From Vreelandella andesensis (GTDB lineage: Bacteria; Pseudomonadota; Gammaproteobacteria; Pseudomonadales; Halomonadaceae), in assembly GCF_003989795.1 (NCBI RefSeq), contig NZ_RZHG01000007.1:124001-188000 (forward strand): DNA of 64,000 nucleotides, read 5' to 3'. Each line of letters starts with the position of its first letter. The first letter of the stretch is position 1. A program made the translations under genes and the position numbers. This document shows positions 1-8,772 of the stretch, piece by piece. The notes under the pieces are model-generated. The model ran no database searches, had not been told where the DNA came from, and saw only the letters and a program-made list of their open reading frames with translations.

Positions 1-5
1 GTGAG

Positions 6-722
6 CTACGTAAAGCGCAGGAAGCGTCGCAGTAAGCCAGTGGCCGCTTGAGTGTCGGTAATAGCGTTTATGAGCGCGTCAGGGTTCTCACCTTGGTCGC
101 GCAAGGCGGCTTTCTGGCGCTCGATATAAGCATGCATGACGGAAGGAGTGAACTCTGGATGAAACTGCACGCTCCACTGGCGAGGCCCATAACGTAATGC
201 TTGATGGGCATCGTGACTATTATGAGCCAGAACAGTGGTGTTGGGGGGAAGTTGCATGACGGATTGCGCGTGGCTCAAATGAGCAGGGAAGGGCGTGGGC
301 AGTTTGCCAAAAAGAGGGTCTTGATGACCTGCTTGGGTAAGCCTTACGCTGCGCGTTCCTGACTCTCTTCCTGCGGGGTGGTAATCGCTAATGCCGCCGA
401 ATGCTGACGCCATTAACTGGTGGCCATAGCATACGCCAAACATGGGAGCGTTCTCGTCCAACGCCTGCTGAAGCCAAGGTTTTAGCGCCTCGCTCCACGG
501 TGCCTGTTCGCTCACCATGCTGTGGGAACCTGTTAGCATGATACCGGCAAAGGATGACGGAGCAGGGGGAACACCTTGTTGGCGGGCATCCCAAACCTCG
601 AGCGATAAATGTTCAGGCAGTGCCGTCGAAAGCTGATTGATAAAGAGTTGCTCGAAATCACCGTAATGATCGACCACGTCAGGGAAGGCATCACCGGTTT
701 TAATAATGACTAAAGAGGCCAT
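6..722 (-). CDS. class I glutamine amidotransferase (GMP-synthase-like GATase)
   Basis: A 238-residue stand-alone class I glutamine amidotransferase domain. The nucleophile elbow GVCYGHQ places the catalytic Cys at about residue 98, and WSVQFHPEF gives the His (about 188) and Glu (about 190) of the triad. An early TGSHSMV stretch matches the oxyanion region of the family. Proteins of this kind release ammonia from glutamine or hydrolyse gamma-glutamyl compounds. No synthetase domain is attached, so the acceptor is unknown. The ATG start is followed by a normal beta-strand opening (MASLVIIKTGD). It is transcribed leftward and diverges from tpx. Family assignment is firm; the substrate is not. 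Confidence 0.9.
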   Translation of the reverse strand: MASLVIIKTGDAFPDVVDHYGDFEQLFINQLSTALPEHLSLEVWDARQQGVPPAPSSFAGIMLTGSHSMVSEQAPWSEALKPWLQQALDENAPMFGVCYGHQLMASAFGGISDYHPAGRESGTRSVRLTQAGHQDPLFGKLPTPFPAHLSHAQSVMQLPPNTTVLAHNSHDAHQALRYGPRQWSVQFHPEFTPSVMHAYIERQKAALRDQGENPDALINAITDTQAATGLLRRFLRFT

Positions 723-743
723 GGCGTTCTCGTTGTTCTGTCA

Positions 744-785
744 GAGGAAAGATTAGCAGAGGAAAGGTTAGGGAGGAAAGGTTAG
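744..785. repeat. short direct repeat, three copies of gaggaaaggttag
   Basis: Three near-identical 13-base units (gaggaaagattag at 744-756, gaggaaaggttag at 759-771 and 773-785) lie between the divergent amidotransferase and tpx genes. They may have arisen by slippage, or they may be a repeated protein-binding site in the shared promoter region. Nothing in the sequence decides between these. Confidence 0.6.
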
Positions 786-859
786 CCCAATCAGGGCATT
801 ACCCTGTAAGGTGATGATGCTCACTATACACCTTTTTCACTTTATATTAGGAACCTACT

Positions 860-1363
860 ATGCAAAAGATAACGCGTGCTGGCGAGCCCATGGACGTTTC
901 AGGTACGCTGCCTGCCAAAGGCCAAACGGCTCCGCTGATGACGCTCACCAATGCCGATTTAGAAGATGTCACTCTCGATACTTATTCGGGCAAGCGCAAA
1001 GTGCTGAATATTATCCCGAGTGTTGATACCCCCACCTGCGCGGTGTCTACTCGACGGTTTAATGAGCTGGCTTCTCAACTGGATGACACCGTAGTGTTAG
1101 TCGTTTCGGCTGACCTACCGTTTGCAGCCAAGCGCTTTTGCGGCGCAGAGGGGCTGGATAATGTTGAAACCCTGTCTACCTTTCGCCACCGAGAGTTCCA
1201 AGAAGCCTGGGGTGTCGCGTTAGCTAATAGTGCTATGGAAGGACTGTGCGCCCGTGCCGTGGTCGTGCTCGATGCGGACAACCTAGTGTTGCACAGTGAG
1301 CTGGTGAGCGAGCTGAAAAACGAACCTGATTATGACTCAGCGTTAGCGTCTCTAAAAAGCTAG
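860..1363 (+). CDS. tpx: thiol peroxidase Tpx (atypical 2-Cys peroxiredoxin)
   Basis: A 167-residue peroxiredoxin of the Tpx subfamily, which reduces H2O2 and alkyl hydroperoxides using thioredoxin. The peroxidatic Cys is in DTPTCAVSTRRFN (about residue 60) with the conserved Thr three positions before it. The resolving Cys is in KRFCGAEG (about residue 94), giving the spacing typical of Tpx. Full family length (E. coli 168). ATG at 860 follows AGGAAC; an overlapping frame starting at 811 is not a protein. It is monocistronic, facing the convergent C26 amidotransferase gene. Confidence 0.97.
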   Translation: MQKITRAGEPMDVSGTLPAKGQTAPLMTLTNADLEDVTLDTYSGKRKVLNIIPSVDTPTCAVSTRRFNELASQLDDTVVLVVSADLPFAAKRFCGAEGLDNVETLSTFRHREFQEAWGVALANSAMEGLCARAVVVLDADNLVLHSELVSELKNEPDYDSALASLKS

Positions 1364-1413
1364 CCAAAAAAGACCAATTAGCAAGCTATGCACGAGGGGT
1401 AGCGCGTATGTGC

Positions 1414-2094
1414 TTAACCGTTACCCTTACTGTCACGCTTAGCCGCCGCCACCAGTGCACTAATTAGGCGCTGCTGGGGGCGGTTGAAAATAAGCCACTC
1501 TGGGTGCCACTGAACGCCGATCAAAAAATCATGTTTTGTGGATTCAATTCCCTGCACCAGTCCGTCCCGGTCGCGAGCAACAATATTGATGCCGTTACCT
1601 GCGTTATCGACCGCCTGGTGGTGCAGGCTATTCACGCGGCACCACGTCACCCCTAAATGCTGATAAAGCTTGCTCCCCCCGACAATATCCACTGTCTTGC
1701 GCGGTAGAACCGTGCGCCGTCGCTTCAAGCCTTCATGCGTGGTGTAAATATCCGAGTCGAGGGTGCCGCCCAAGTGGACGTTGATTAACTGGGCCCCTCG
1801 GCAAATTCCCAGTACGGGGGTGTTTTGTGGAATAAATTTGCCAAGTAGGTTGAGTTCCAGTTCATCGCGGGCTGGGTCCAGCCGCACGTCTAGCTGCACT
1901 TCCCCGCCGTAAAGATGTGCTTGAATATCATCGCCGCCACCAATAATTAGCCCATCTAAGTGCGCGGGCAGGGGGCGTGAAGGGGACAAGCGAAGCGGTT
2001 TGCCGCCATGCCGCCATACGGCAAACCAGTCAAACCACCATGCTAAGTGGCTTTTTTGATCAGAAGTGGTAATCCCAATAAGCGGTCGAGGCAT
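1414..2094 (-). CDS. peptidase C26 / PuuD-like gamma-glutamyl amidohydrolase
   Basis: A 226-residue class I amidotransferase of the peptidase C26 group, the group that contains the gamma-glutamyl-GABA hydrolase PuuD. The nucleophile is in GICRGAQLINVHLGG (Cys about 98), the His-Glu pair is in GVQWHPEW (about 197/199), and GGGDD near residue 52 is family-typical. It is the second gene of a leftward pair, 29 bases after the amidoligase gene. That pairing suggests it cleaves or edits the amide bond made by the amidoligase. A polyamine role (PuuD) is not supported, because no puu genes are nearby. Confidence 0.85.
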   Translation of the reverse strand: MPRPLIGITTSDQKSHLAWWFDWFAVWRHGGKPLRLSPSRPLPAHLDGLIIGGGDDIQAHLYGGEVQLDVRLDPARDELELNLLGKFIPQNTPVLGICRGAQLINVHLGGTLDSDIYTTHEGLKRRRTVLPRKTVDIVGGSKLYQHLGVTWCRVNSLHHQAVDNAGNGINIVARDRDGLVQGIESTKHDFLIGVQWHPEWLIFNRPQQRLISALVAAAKRDSKGNG

Positions 2095-2123
2095 GCTGGC
2101 AAGTTCTCACGAAGGCAGTGTGT

Positions 2124-3131
2124 TTAAGACGATTTGAATAGGCCAAGTAGCGTTGTTTTACAGCGTCTCCACCAAGGCTGGTTGTGCTCAGCAATATACT
2201 CATCGCAGCGTGTACGCAGTGCGTCACTGTTTGCGGCTAGCTTTTCTACTTCAACCCAGCGGTTCCACTCTACAACTGACCCCCAACCGGGCTGTGAAAG
2301 CTGCGCATTCGGTAGCCTGTAATGAAACGTCGGACGCGGTTTGGTGAGCTGACTATGCAACAATTCATGAGGATGGTCAGGGCGCAGGTGCGCAAACAAT
2401 GGCAGTAGGTCTAGCTCCCTATTCCGAGTGGGGTTGTAGTGTAAATAGTCATCGATAAACGTATCTAAGTCGGGCTGATAACCGGAATCCAGCACTTTAA
2501 GCGCGTACTCTTTAGGAAACGGATTCGCGTGAGGCAGTACTTCACGGGTAATGTCGACTTTGATTTCAGTACGTAGCCAGCTGGCGAGGAGCAAATACGC
2601 TTGTATCATTGCTAGAAGATAATTAACGTCAAGTCGTTCTACTTCAGGGTTTAGATGAAGTCCAAATCCGTAGAGTAAACTGGCATCTGTGCCTTTCGCG
2701 CCTTTATCACGCAGCGCGTCAAAAAGTTTGTCCAATTCTTCAAGCTCGTCCCATGGTACCGGCGGGCAGACAATCTCTGTAGGCACTAACCCTGTCACCA
2801 TATCACCAATAAGCTCACGGGTTTTTTGGTGGAACTCTATTCGCCGCTGGTGCTGCTGGCGAGCCCATTCACTGTCATTTTCATGGTGTTCTTCCAGTAG
2901 CGTCTTATCAGGGTGAGCATATTGAGTATCCAGTTCGATACCGAACTCTCCCCATCGCGTCGCTTCTACCAGTAGCCGATGGGGACTTACCACGTTAAGC
3001 TCACCCCCAAATAGCTCGCGTACCAATTCAGCGGTATCACGCGGCGGAAGTCCGGCGAATTCAATTTCTACACCGATACGCCTTGTTTTTCCGTCGCTGT
3101 TGGTAAGCGTGGGGGGAGCTTGCAGTGTCAT
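2124..3131 (-). CDS. putative amidoligase (ATP-grasp-like COOH-NH2 ligase family)
   Basis: A 335-residue protein that opens with an RRIGVEIEFAGL block and continues with acidic and basic motifs typical of the amidoligase family (Amidoligase_2, distant relatives of glutamine synthetase and gamma-glutamylcysteine ligase). FGIELDTQYAH and YGFGLHLNPEVE are probable strand motifs carrying metal- or ATP-binding residues. It is predicted to form an amide or isopeptide bond. No signal peptide or membrane segment is seen. It is the first gene of a two-gene unit with the C26 amidohydrolase, an association described for amidoligases by comparative genomics. The acceptor and donor are unknown. Confidence 0.8.
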   Translation of the reverse strand: MTLQAPPTLTNSDGKTRRIGVEIEFAGLPPRDTAELVRELFGGELNVVSPHRLLVEATRWGEFGIELDTQYAHPDKTLLEEHHENDSEWARQQHQRRIEFHQKTRELIGDMVTGLVPTEIVCPPVPWDELEELDKLFDALRDKGAKGTDASLLYGFGLHLNPEVERLDVNYLLAMIQAYLLLASWLRTEIKVDITREVLPHANPFPKEYALKVLDSGYQPDLDTFIDDYLHYNPTRNRELDLLPLFAHLRPDHPHELLHSQLTKPRPTFHYRLPNAQLSQPGWGSVVEWNRWVEVEKLAANSDALRTRCDEYIAEHNQPWWRRCKTTLLGLFKSS

Positions 3132-3259
3132 CTCGGTATCCTTGAGGTGAACGTTTAGGCCGTCAGCCTATCATAGTCACGCATTAAGGCTGAGGGTATT
3201 AAGTTAAGTAAACGCTAACCAACCGACGTGTCGTGTCGGTTCATTTCTAGGAGTCACAC

Positions 3260-5722
3260 GTGCGACAGCACTGGACAATCAATATCGTGTTGAGCGTTTT
3301 TCTGACGCTACTCATAGGCCTGATGACTCAAGCCCAGGCGCAGGGCGTTTCCCTGCCTAGCCTGGGTGGGGGTAATGATGCGTCGGAAGAGCAGAACGTG
3401 AGTAGTGAAAGCTTCCAAAATTCGCTTAACGATGTGATCACAATGCTGGATAACGAAGAGCAGCGTAGAGCGCTGCTCGACTCCCTGCGTGAATTGCAGC
3501 TTGCCACCGAAGCGTCTAAAGAGGACGGCATTGTTCACCAAGGCCTGCTGGGCGCATTAGCAGATACGCTGACCGATATTGGCGCGCATGCCCAGGCAGG
3601 AAATTCACCGATTGACGAATGGTCACGTCAATTGGTTCAGGGGGCTGCTGATTTACGCGCATTAAATGATGGTGCTGACCAGGGAGAAGCTGTACGCGCA
3701 GTGGCAGATGGTGCCGTTCTTGCGTTTATTTGGATTGTACTGTTGATTGTGATGATTGCCATTGGGCGCTTGATCGCTACGCGGCGGGAGTGGCCGCTGG
3801 ACTTGCCTCGAGACCCAAAAGGATGGTTGTTGGCAGTCCACTTTTTACGCCGCATGCTGCCGTGGGCGTTGTCGTTCGCGATTACGTTGGGGATTGGGCA
3901 GATATTACCTTACAGCCCTGGTCGAACGATGGTGTTGGTTATCGCTTACGTGTGTGTTTGCGGTCGCGCGTTGTCGGTGGTGATAGAAACGGTTATTGCA
4001 TTTTTCAGCCGAGGCCATCGTTTTACCGCGGTGCAGGTGCTGCAACATAAAGCCTTGCGTGGCCTGTTTGTTATTGGTGCACTAATCGCTTTGGGTGATG
4101 CGGTTAACTCCACCCGCTTGGTCGAGGTGTTGGGTAGCGAGCTTTCGAGTTTAGTCTCTGTCCTTGCCAATATGCTGGCTGCGCTGCTTTCGGCTCGTTT
4201 TATCTTTAAATTTAAACGGCCTGTTCGTCATCTGATCTGTAACCGTCCTTACAAGCAGCGCCGAGATGCCAGTGCCGCGGTTGAGATGATTCGTGCGTTG
4301 GGAGGTCTCTGGCATATACCAGCGCTGCTGATGGTGGGTGGCTCATTATTGGCGATTTTTATCACCGTGGGTGATGTGGGAACAGCGCTTGCACGCTCGA
4401 TTATTTCGGCAAGCTTATTGGTGTTGACGTTAGTGGTGACTGGCTTACTGAGACGTCAGTCGGAGCGCTTAGGTAAACGCCGCCATCGCCGCCGTTACAG
4501 CCAATATCGTAAGCGTTTAGAGCGCTTCGGTTTTGTCCTTGCCCATCTTTGTGCCTGGATGGTGTTCGCTGAACTGTTTATGCAGGTTTGGGGAGGGTCG
4601 CTTTTCGGGCTTGGCCAGCAAGCGGTAGCCAGTGCCCGTATCGGCCAAGCCCTGATAAGTTTGGGTTCAACTATTTTGCTGGCGTGGCTGGTATGGATTT
4701 TTGCTGATACGGCTATTCAGCGAGCACTAACGTCATCTGCGCGGTCTCGGGGTAGGCGAGTGAATCAAGCCCGTGCGCAAACAATTACCCCGATGATTCG
4801 CAACGTGATTTTTGTCACGATTTTGATCATTGCGGTGATTTCCGGGCTAGCAAATCTTGGCGTTAACGTTACACCGTTACTTGCGGGTGCGGGTGTTATT
4901 GGTTTGGCGATTGGTTTTGGTGCCCAAACGTTGGTGCAGGATTTGATCACCGGCATCTTTATTCTGATTGAAGACTCACTGGCGGTGGACGACTTTGTTC
5001 AGATTAATGGCCATATGGGAACTGTTGAGGGCTTAACACTGCGTACGGTGAAGCTGCGCGACTTAGATGGTGTTGTGCATATCATTACTTTTAGCCGCAT
5101 CGAGTCGATACATAATATGTCGCGCCAGTTCGGGATTGCGCTAATGCGGATTCGTATCCCTTACACGATGAAAATTGACGATGCAATTACGTTGATGCAA
5201 GAAACAGCGCAAGAGCTACGCAAAGACCCGATGATGCGCCACTATATTTGGTCGCCCTTAGAGATGCAGGGTATTCAAGGGTTTGAGGATGGTTGCCCCA
5301 TTTTGCGGATGCGTTTTCGCACGGCACCCGAAATGCAGTGGGACGTATCGCGTGCCTTTAACCTACTATTGAAGCAACGCATGGAAGCACAAGAAATTGA
5401 CCTAGGTGTGCCGCGTCTAAGCGTCAGCATGGAAGCGCATTCAGAAGACCGTTCGCAAGATAATATGCCTGATGAGGGCACCGGCACGGATTTCACGCTT
5501 GACGAGCCAAAGGGAAAACCATATGCGGGAAGTAAGACTAGCGATGGTAGCTCGCATAAGCGGCCTACGCCGCCTAAACCTGCTCCGCGCCCAACAGAGG
5601 CAGAAACACGCCAAGATGCGCGCGCGAGGGCAGGGGTATCATCTCATACCAAGCCCAATGCCCAAGGTGAGCCCAAAGGCGAGGCCTATGCCAGCACCAA
5701 TGGCAAAGAGGGTGACGAGTAG
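3260..5722 (+). CDS. large MscS-family mechanosensitive channel
   Basis: An 820-residue protein with a signal peptide (cleavage near AQAQG, about residue 28), a periplasmic helical region to about 150, and about eleven membrane segments between 150 and 560. It then has the MscS pore and beta domain: the pore helix GAGVIGLAIGFGAQTLVQD (about 545-565), followed by EDSLAVDDFVQINGHMGTVE. A hydrophilic, proline- and lysine-rich tail after about 715 is probably disordered. It releases solutes on hypo-osmotic shock, in keeping with a halophile. GTG start with AGGAG upstream. Its last 84 bases overlap the end of the convergent gene at 5639. Confidence 0.93.
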   Translation: MRQHWTINIVLSVFLTLLIGLMTQAQAQGVSLPSLGGGNDASEEQNVSSESFQNSLNDVITMLDNEEQRRALLDSLRELQLATEASKEDGIVHQGLLGALADTLTDIGAHAQAGNSPIDEWSRQLVQGAADLRALNDGADQGEAVRAVADGAVLAFIWIVLLIVMIAIGRLIATRREWPLDLPRDPKGWLLAVHFLRRMLPWALSFAITLGIGQILPYSPGRTMVLVIAYVCVCGRALSVVIETVIAFFSRGHRFTAVQVLQHKALRGLFVIGALIALGDAVNSTRLVEVLGSELSSLVSVLANMLAALLSARFIFKFKRPVRHLICNRPYKQRRDASAAVEMIRALGGLWHIPALLMVGGSLLAIFITVGDVGTALARSIISASLLVLTLVVTGLLRRQSERLGKRRHRRRYSQYRKRLERFGFVLAHLCAWMVFAELFMQVWGGSLFGLGQQAVASARIGQALISLGSTILLAWLVWIFADTAIQRALTSSARSRGRRVNQARAQTITPMIRNVIFVTILIIAVISGLANLGVNVTPLLAGAGVIGLAIGFGAQTLVQDLITGIFILIEDSLAVDDFVQINGHMGTVEGLTLRTVKLRDLDGVVHIITFSRIESIHNMSRQFGIALMRIRIPYTMKIDDAITLMQETAQELRKDPMMRHYIWSPLEMQGIQGFEDGCPILRMRFRTAPEMQWDVSRAFNLLLKQRMEAQEIDLGVPRLSVSMEAHSEDRSQDNMPDEGTGTDFTLDEPKGKPYAGSKTSDGSSHKRPTPPKPAPRPTEAETRQDARARAGVSSHTKPNAQGEPKGEAYASTNGKEGDE

Positions 5723-6091
5723 CCAGGGGCCTTTAAAACGTCTCCAACGGTTATAAAGTGATACCGCAAGACTAACGCGATCGATCAGCTCGTCATGGCG
5801 TGAAATCGCATTGTCGGGCGGCAGGGAAAAGTCGTTGGCCACATCTCCCTGCCAATGAGCACCGTGGGTTAGTCCAAGCCTTGCCCGCAGTTGACCTATA
5901 TCACTGACCGTTTTGTGGAGCTTGTTATAAGCGTCGCGGTGCTCCGCATCGCCCAGCGCCGTTTCGGCATCCTGGCGCAACGCGCTGTTTGGGCAGCGTG
6001 CCAGCGCGCTTTTAATGTCTTGGGCACTCGCGTCGGGTGTCAATGTCAGTCGTTGATACAAATCGCGCATAATGGTCGAGTAAATACTCAC
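5639..6091 (-). CDS. small J-domain-like membrane protein
   Basis: A 150-residue protein. Its N-terminus (DLYQRLTLTPDASAQDIKSA, about residues 10-29) resembles helix I-II of a J-domain, but no HPD tripeptide follows, so it may not stimulate DnaK. A C-terminal hydrophobic helix (about 120-148, LVTLFAIGAGIGLAFG then glycine-rich) should anchor it in the membrane. A GTG start at 6091 lies six bases after the stop of the TerB/J gene; an ATG at 6070 is a reasonable alternative start. The 3' end overlaps mscS in the opposite strand by 84 bases. Function unknown; likely works with its upstream J-protein. Confidence 0.65.
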   Translation of the reverse strand: MSIYSTIMRDLYQRLTLTPDASAQDIKSALARCPNSALRQDAETALGDAEHRDAYNKLHKTVSDIGQLRARLGLTHGAHWQGDVANDFSLPPDNAISRHDELIDRVSLAVSLYNRWRRFKGPWLLVTLFAIGAGIGLAFGLTLGIGLGMR

Positions 6092-6097
6092 TGTCAG

Positions 6098-7105
6098 TTA
6101 GGTGTTTTGCATCAAATAATCATAGGCACTTTTGACGCGCTGAAAGCGTGTTGATGCCAGTGCTATTTGATGTTCACTACCCGAATAGAAGCGGTCGGGA
6201 TGGTGTAGCTGGGCCATGCGGCGATAGGCGCGGCGTATATCGGCACGATTCGCTCCAGGTGTCAGCCCTAAAACAGCTAGTGCCCGTGTGGTGCGGTCGG
6301 GCGGTGAAGAGGGGTGTTCCCGCTGTCGCTGTTGGCGACGTGATTCTTCCTGTCGCGTCTGCTCTTGTTGCCAGCGCCGACGCTCTTGCTGTTGAGTCTG
6401 TTCTTGTCGCTTGCGGCGCTCTTTTTGCTTGGCTTGTTCTTGCTTGGCCTGTTCTTGCTTGGCTTGCTCCTGTTTTGTTTTTTCGCGGCGTGCTTTTTCT
6501 TTTTGGCGTTGTTTATTTTGCTGATTTTGTTGCTGTTGTTCTGCATTAGCACGCTGGCGCTCTTCGGCCTTCGCACGGGCCTCATCTGCTTTCTGCTTAG
6601 CAGTGTTTGCCTTGTGTGCGTGATATTCTGGATCGTGCACCTGCCAGTAGGCGTCTCGACTGGGGTCTTCTGCTGGTCGCAGAGGTTTACCCGTCAACTC
6701 ATGAAAGAGGATGTTGAACGTGGCGGGCGTGACATTCAGTAAATCTGCAAGAAAGCCCAGAATATAATGGTTACTCAGAGATAACTCACCATCGTCCGTG
6801 GCAACGGTAATTGCTTGGTGAAGTATGCTGAGACTGCGCTCGCTGGAGCACTCTTTGCGCACCACCTCGGCGGCTAGTTGAATGGCTTGAAGGTCTTGGC
6901 TATGGGCAATACCCATTACTGGCCCGAGTTCGTGCCCGTGGCGAAATTGCGCGGTGACCTGGGCCAGTCGCCGCCGCCGCTGGCCTTCAGACACCTGTTG
7001 GCGATGCACAAGCACCCAGGCTAGCAGTAATAGTGTTGCCGTATCCACTTGGCTGCGGCTTTTTAGCAGCAACAGCTCAAAGGGTGAAAAACGGGCAATG
7101 GACAT
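6098..7105 (-). CDS. TerB-like/J-domain co-chaperone (DjlA-like)
   Basis: 335 residues in three parts. Residues 1-155 form a helical TerB-like domain. A strongly charged Gln/Lys/Glu/Arg linker covers about 165-265 and contains KQEQA repeats. A C-terminal J-domain (about 270-332) has the HPD motif in QLHHPDRF. The order TerB-linker-J resembles DjlA, but there is no N-terminal membrane anchor. HPD indicates real DnaK stimulation. It probably forms an operon with the J-like membrane protein downstream. The linker repeat may vary in length between strains. Confidence 0.85.
   Translation of the reverse strand: MSIARFSPFELLLLKSRSQVDTATLLLLAWVLVHRQQVSEGQRRRRLAQVTAQFRHGHELGPVMGIAHSQDLQAIQLAAEVVRKECSSERSLSILHQAITVATDDGELSLSNHYILGFLADLLNVTPATFNILFHELTGKPLRPAEDPSRDAYWQVHDPEYHAHKANTAKQKADEARAKAEERQRANAEQQQQNQQNKQRQKEKARREKTKQEQAKQEQAKQEQAKQKERRKRQEQTQQQERRRWQQEQTRQEESRRQQRQREHPSSPPDRTTRALAVLGLTPGANRADIRRAYRRMAQLHHPDRFYSGSEHQIALASTRFQRVKSAYDYLMQNT
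6426..6470 (-). repeat. 15-bp in-frame tandem repeat in the J-protein linker
   Basis: Three tandem 15-base units (tgcttggcttgttct, tgcttggcctgttct, tgcttggcttgctcc on the + strand) encode the repeated pentapeptide of the charged linker on the minus strand. Because the unit is a multiple of three, copy number can change without a frameshift. Confidence 0.8.
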
Positions 7106-7217
7106 TCCCTGGCTCCAAGGTGAAAACGGTGACCGCAGCGTCGCTTAAACAGCCATCCTGATAATGATTGTTCATGGTATATCATCGCGTTAGGCAATGA
7201 AGTAGGAGATTCGTTAG

Positions 7218-8648
7218 GTGATCAATGTTGAGCGTAAAAATAGCTTCCAGCTGAGGCTCACTCGACGGCTCAAGGAAGAAACGTCGCACACGCTCGATGT
7301 TTACCTATTTGTGCCTAAAGAGCTTGGGCTTAGCATCCATGTGATTTCAGAAGAGGCGTTCTATCACGGCGCGATCAGTGTTTCACGCACTTATTACAGT
7401 GATGAATATCATTTGCCGCTGGTTCATAGTCGTTTAGCGAGCCGTAACCAGCTAGGCAGTGATTCTTATCGGTTAAGCTTAAGTTTGTATGCTTACCAAT
7501 ACGTTGGGGCGTTAGAGCGAACAACACAGGCAATGTTGGTCAGCGCCCGAAAACTACGCCATGCAACCAGTGATCAGCGTGAAGAAAACAGTGAACGTCA
7601 AGAACTGGCCGATGCGCTACGTGATCAACTGTATGAAATGAGCGACTTAAGCGAAGGCATTCTTAAACGATTGCGTCGCAATTCCCCCTCCGACGAGCGG
7701 CTCTATAAATATTTTGCCAACATTGATAATTACCTTTCGTGGTTTACTGAGCAGCAACTGTTGGCGCTGGTAGCCCATATGCCTCGTGGCGGCGAGTTTA
7801 GTGAGATAAAGCGTCGTTTTATCATTGTCTGCCAGCGTGAGAGTAACTATCGAAAAGAGCAAGAGTACAACTCTGAACGGGTGATGGAAGACCCTACCCG
7901 CATCTCGAATAAAATGCGTTTACTACGGCGGCTTATTGAACACCCTATTACCTTAAAACAGCGGGCGCTTGAGCTGGGGAGTGGTGAACAAAAGGCGGTC
8001 AAGGCTCTTGCTACCGCGGTAGTGATGGCGTTTGTGTCGTTGGGAATTTTGCACCTGCGTGATGTGATCGGTGATATTACCGCACTGTTTGTGCTTGCCA
8101 TGGCGTTACTTTATGCCATGCGGGAAGTGTTTAAAGACGATCTGCGTAACACGTTGTGGCGTTGGTTACGTCGCGGTAGGCCAAAATGGCGTCGGCAATA
8201 TATCGACCCTACTCGTGATCAAACGGTGGGCCGGCAGTTAGAGTGGTTCGACTATAAACGCTATGCCGCACTGGATACTGATATCCAGCAAATGCGCCGT
8301 CGCACGGTCGCTCAGCGTGAAGAAGTGGTACTTCATTATCGTTCCAGCTCGCGTATGTCACCGACCCGCTTTTTAAGTGGTTATGAGCATACCCGTGAAA
8401 CGCTGCACATAGACCTTTCTATGCTGACGCGCTTAATGAGCAAAGAGAAGCACCACATTTATCGCCTAAAGGAAGGGCAGGCCGTTAGAGAAAGTGTTGA
8501 AAGGCGTCACCTGTTTAACTTGGTCATCCGTGAGACCGGTAGCGAAGACACAACCTATCTAGCTCGTTGGAAAGTGGTTGTTAGCCGTTCAGGCATTGTC
8601 GATGTCGAGAAAGTCGCTGAGGAAAGTGTCGATAAAATCAGCAAATAA
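7218..8648 (+). CDS. uncharacterised membrane protein
   Basis: A 476-residue protein I do not recognise. Residues 1-255 are soluble and rich in Arg/Glu, with a predicted helical stretch around 100-200. Two membrane helices form a hairpin at about 258-302 (LATAVVMAFVSLGILHL and ITALFVLAMALLYAM). The remaining 170 residues are basic and cytosolic (many Arg-Arg pairs). GTG start with TAGGAGA upstream. It diverges from the J-protein genes and is followed by the CBS-BON gene, which has its own ribosome site. A sensor or regulatory role would be a guess. Confidence 0.75.
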   Translation: MINVERKNSFQLRLTRRLKEETSHTLDVYLFVPKELGLSIHVISEEAFYHGAISVSRTYYSDEYHLPLVHSRLASRNQLGSDSYRLSLSLYAYQYVGALERTTQAMLVSARKLRHATSDQREENSERQELADALRDQLYEMSDLSEGILKRLRRNSPSDERLYKYFANIDNYLSWFTEQQLLALVAHMPRGGEFSEIKRRFIIVCQRESNYRKEQEYNSERVMEDPTRISNKMRLLRRLIEHPITLKQRALELGSGEQKAVKALATAVVMAFVSLGILHLRDVIGDITALFVLAMALLYAMREVFKDDLRNTLWRWLRRGRPKWRRQYIDPTRDQTVGRQLEWFDYKRYAALDTDIQQMRRRTVAQREEVVLHYRSSSRMSPTRFLSGYEHTRETLHIDLSMLTRLMSKEKHHIYRLKEGQAVRESVERRHLFNLVIRETGSEDTTYLARWKVVVSRSGIVDVEKVAEESVDKISK

Positions 8649-8772
8649 ACTGCGTTGGATCAATAGAATGTCACTGAAGTTAGCCCTGCATAGCGAAACC
8701 ACCGATAGCACACTAATCTCATAAGGTGGGCAATGTAATTTGCGACTGCGACGTTGTCGCCAGGAGGATACT

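Noticed and set aside
1414-2094. puuD in a putrescine utilisation operon
   Set aside because: No puuA, puuB, puuC or puuE neighbours; the partner is an amidoligase gene.
6277-6742. Plus-strand open frames rich in Leu/Phe opposite the J-protein linker
   Set aside because: They are the antisense reading of Gln/Lys/Glu codons in the charged linker; the hydrophobic look is an artefact.
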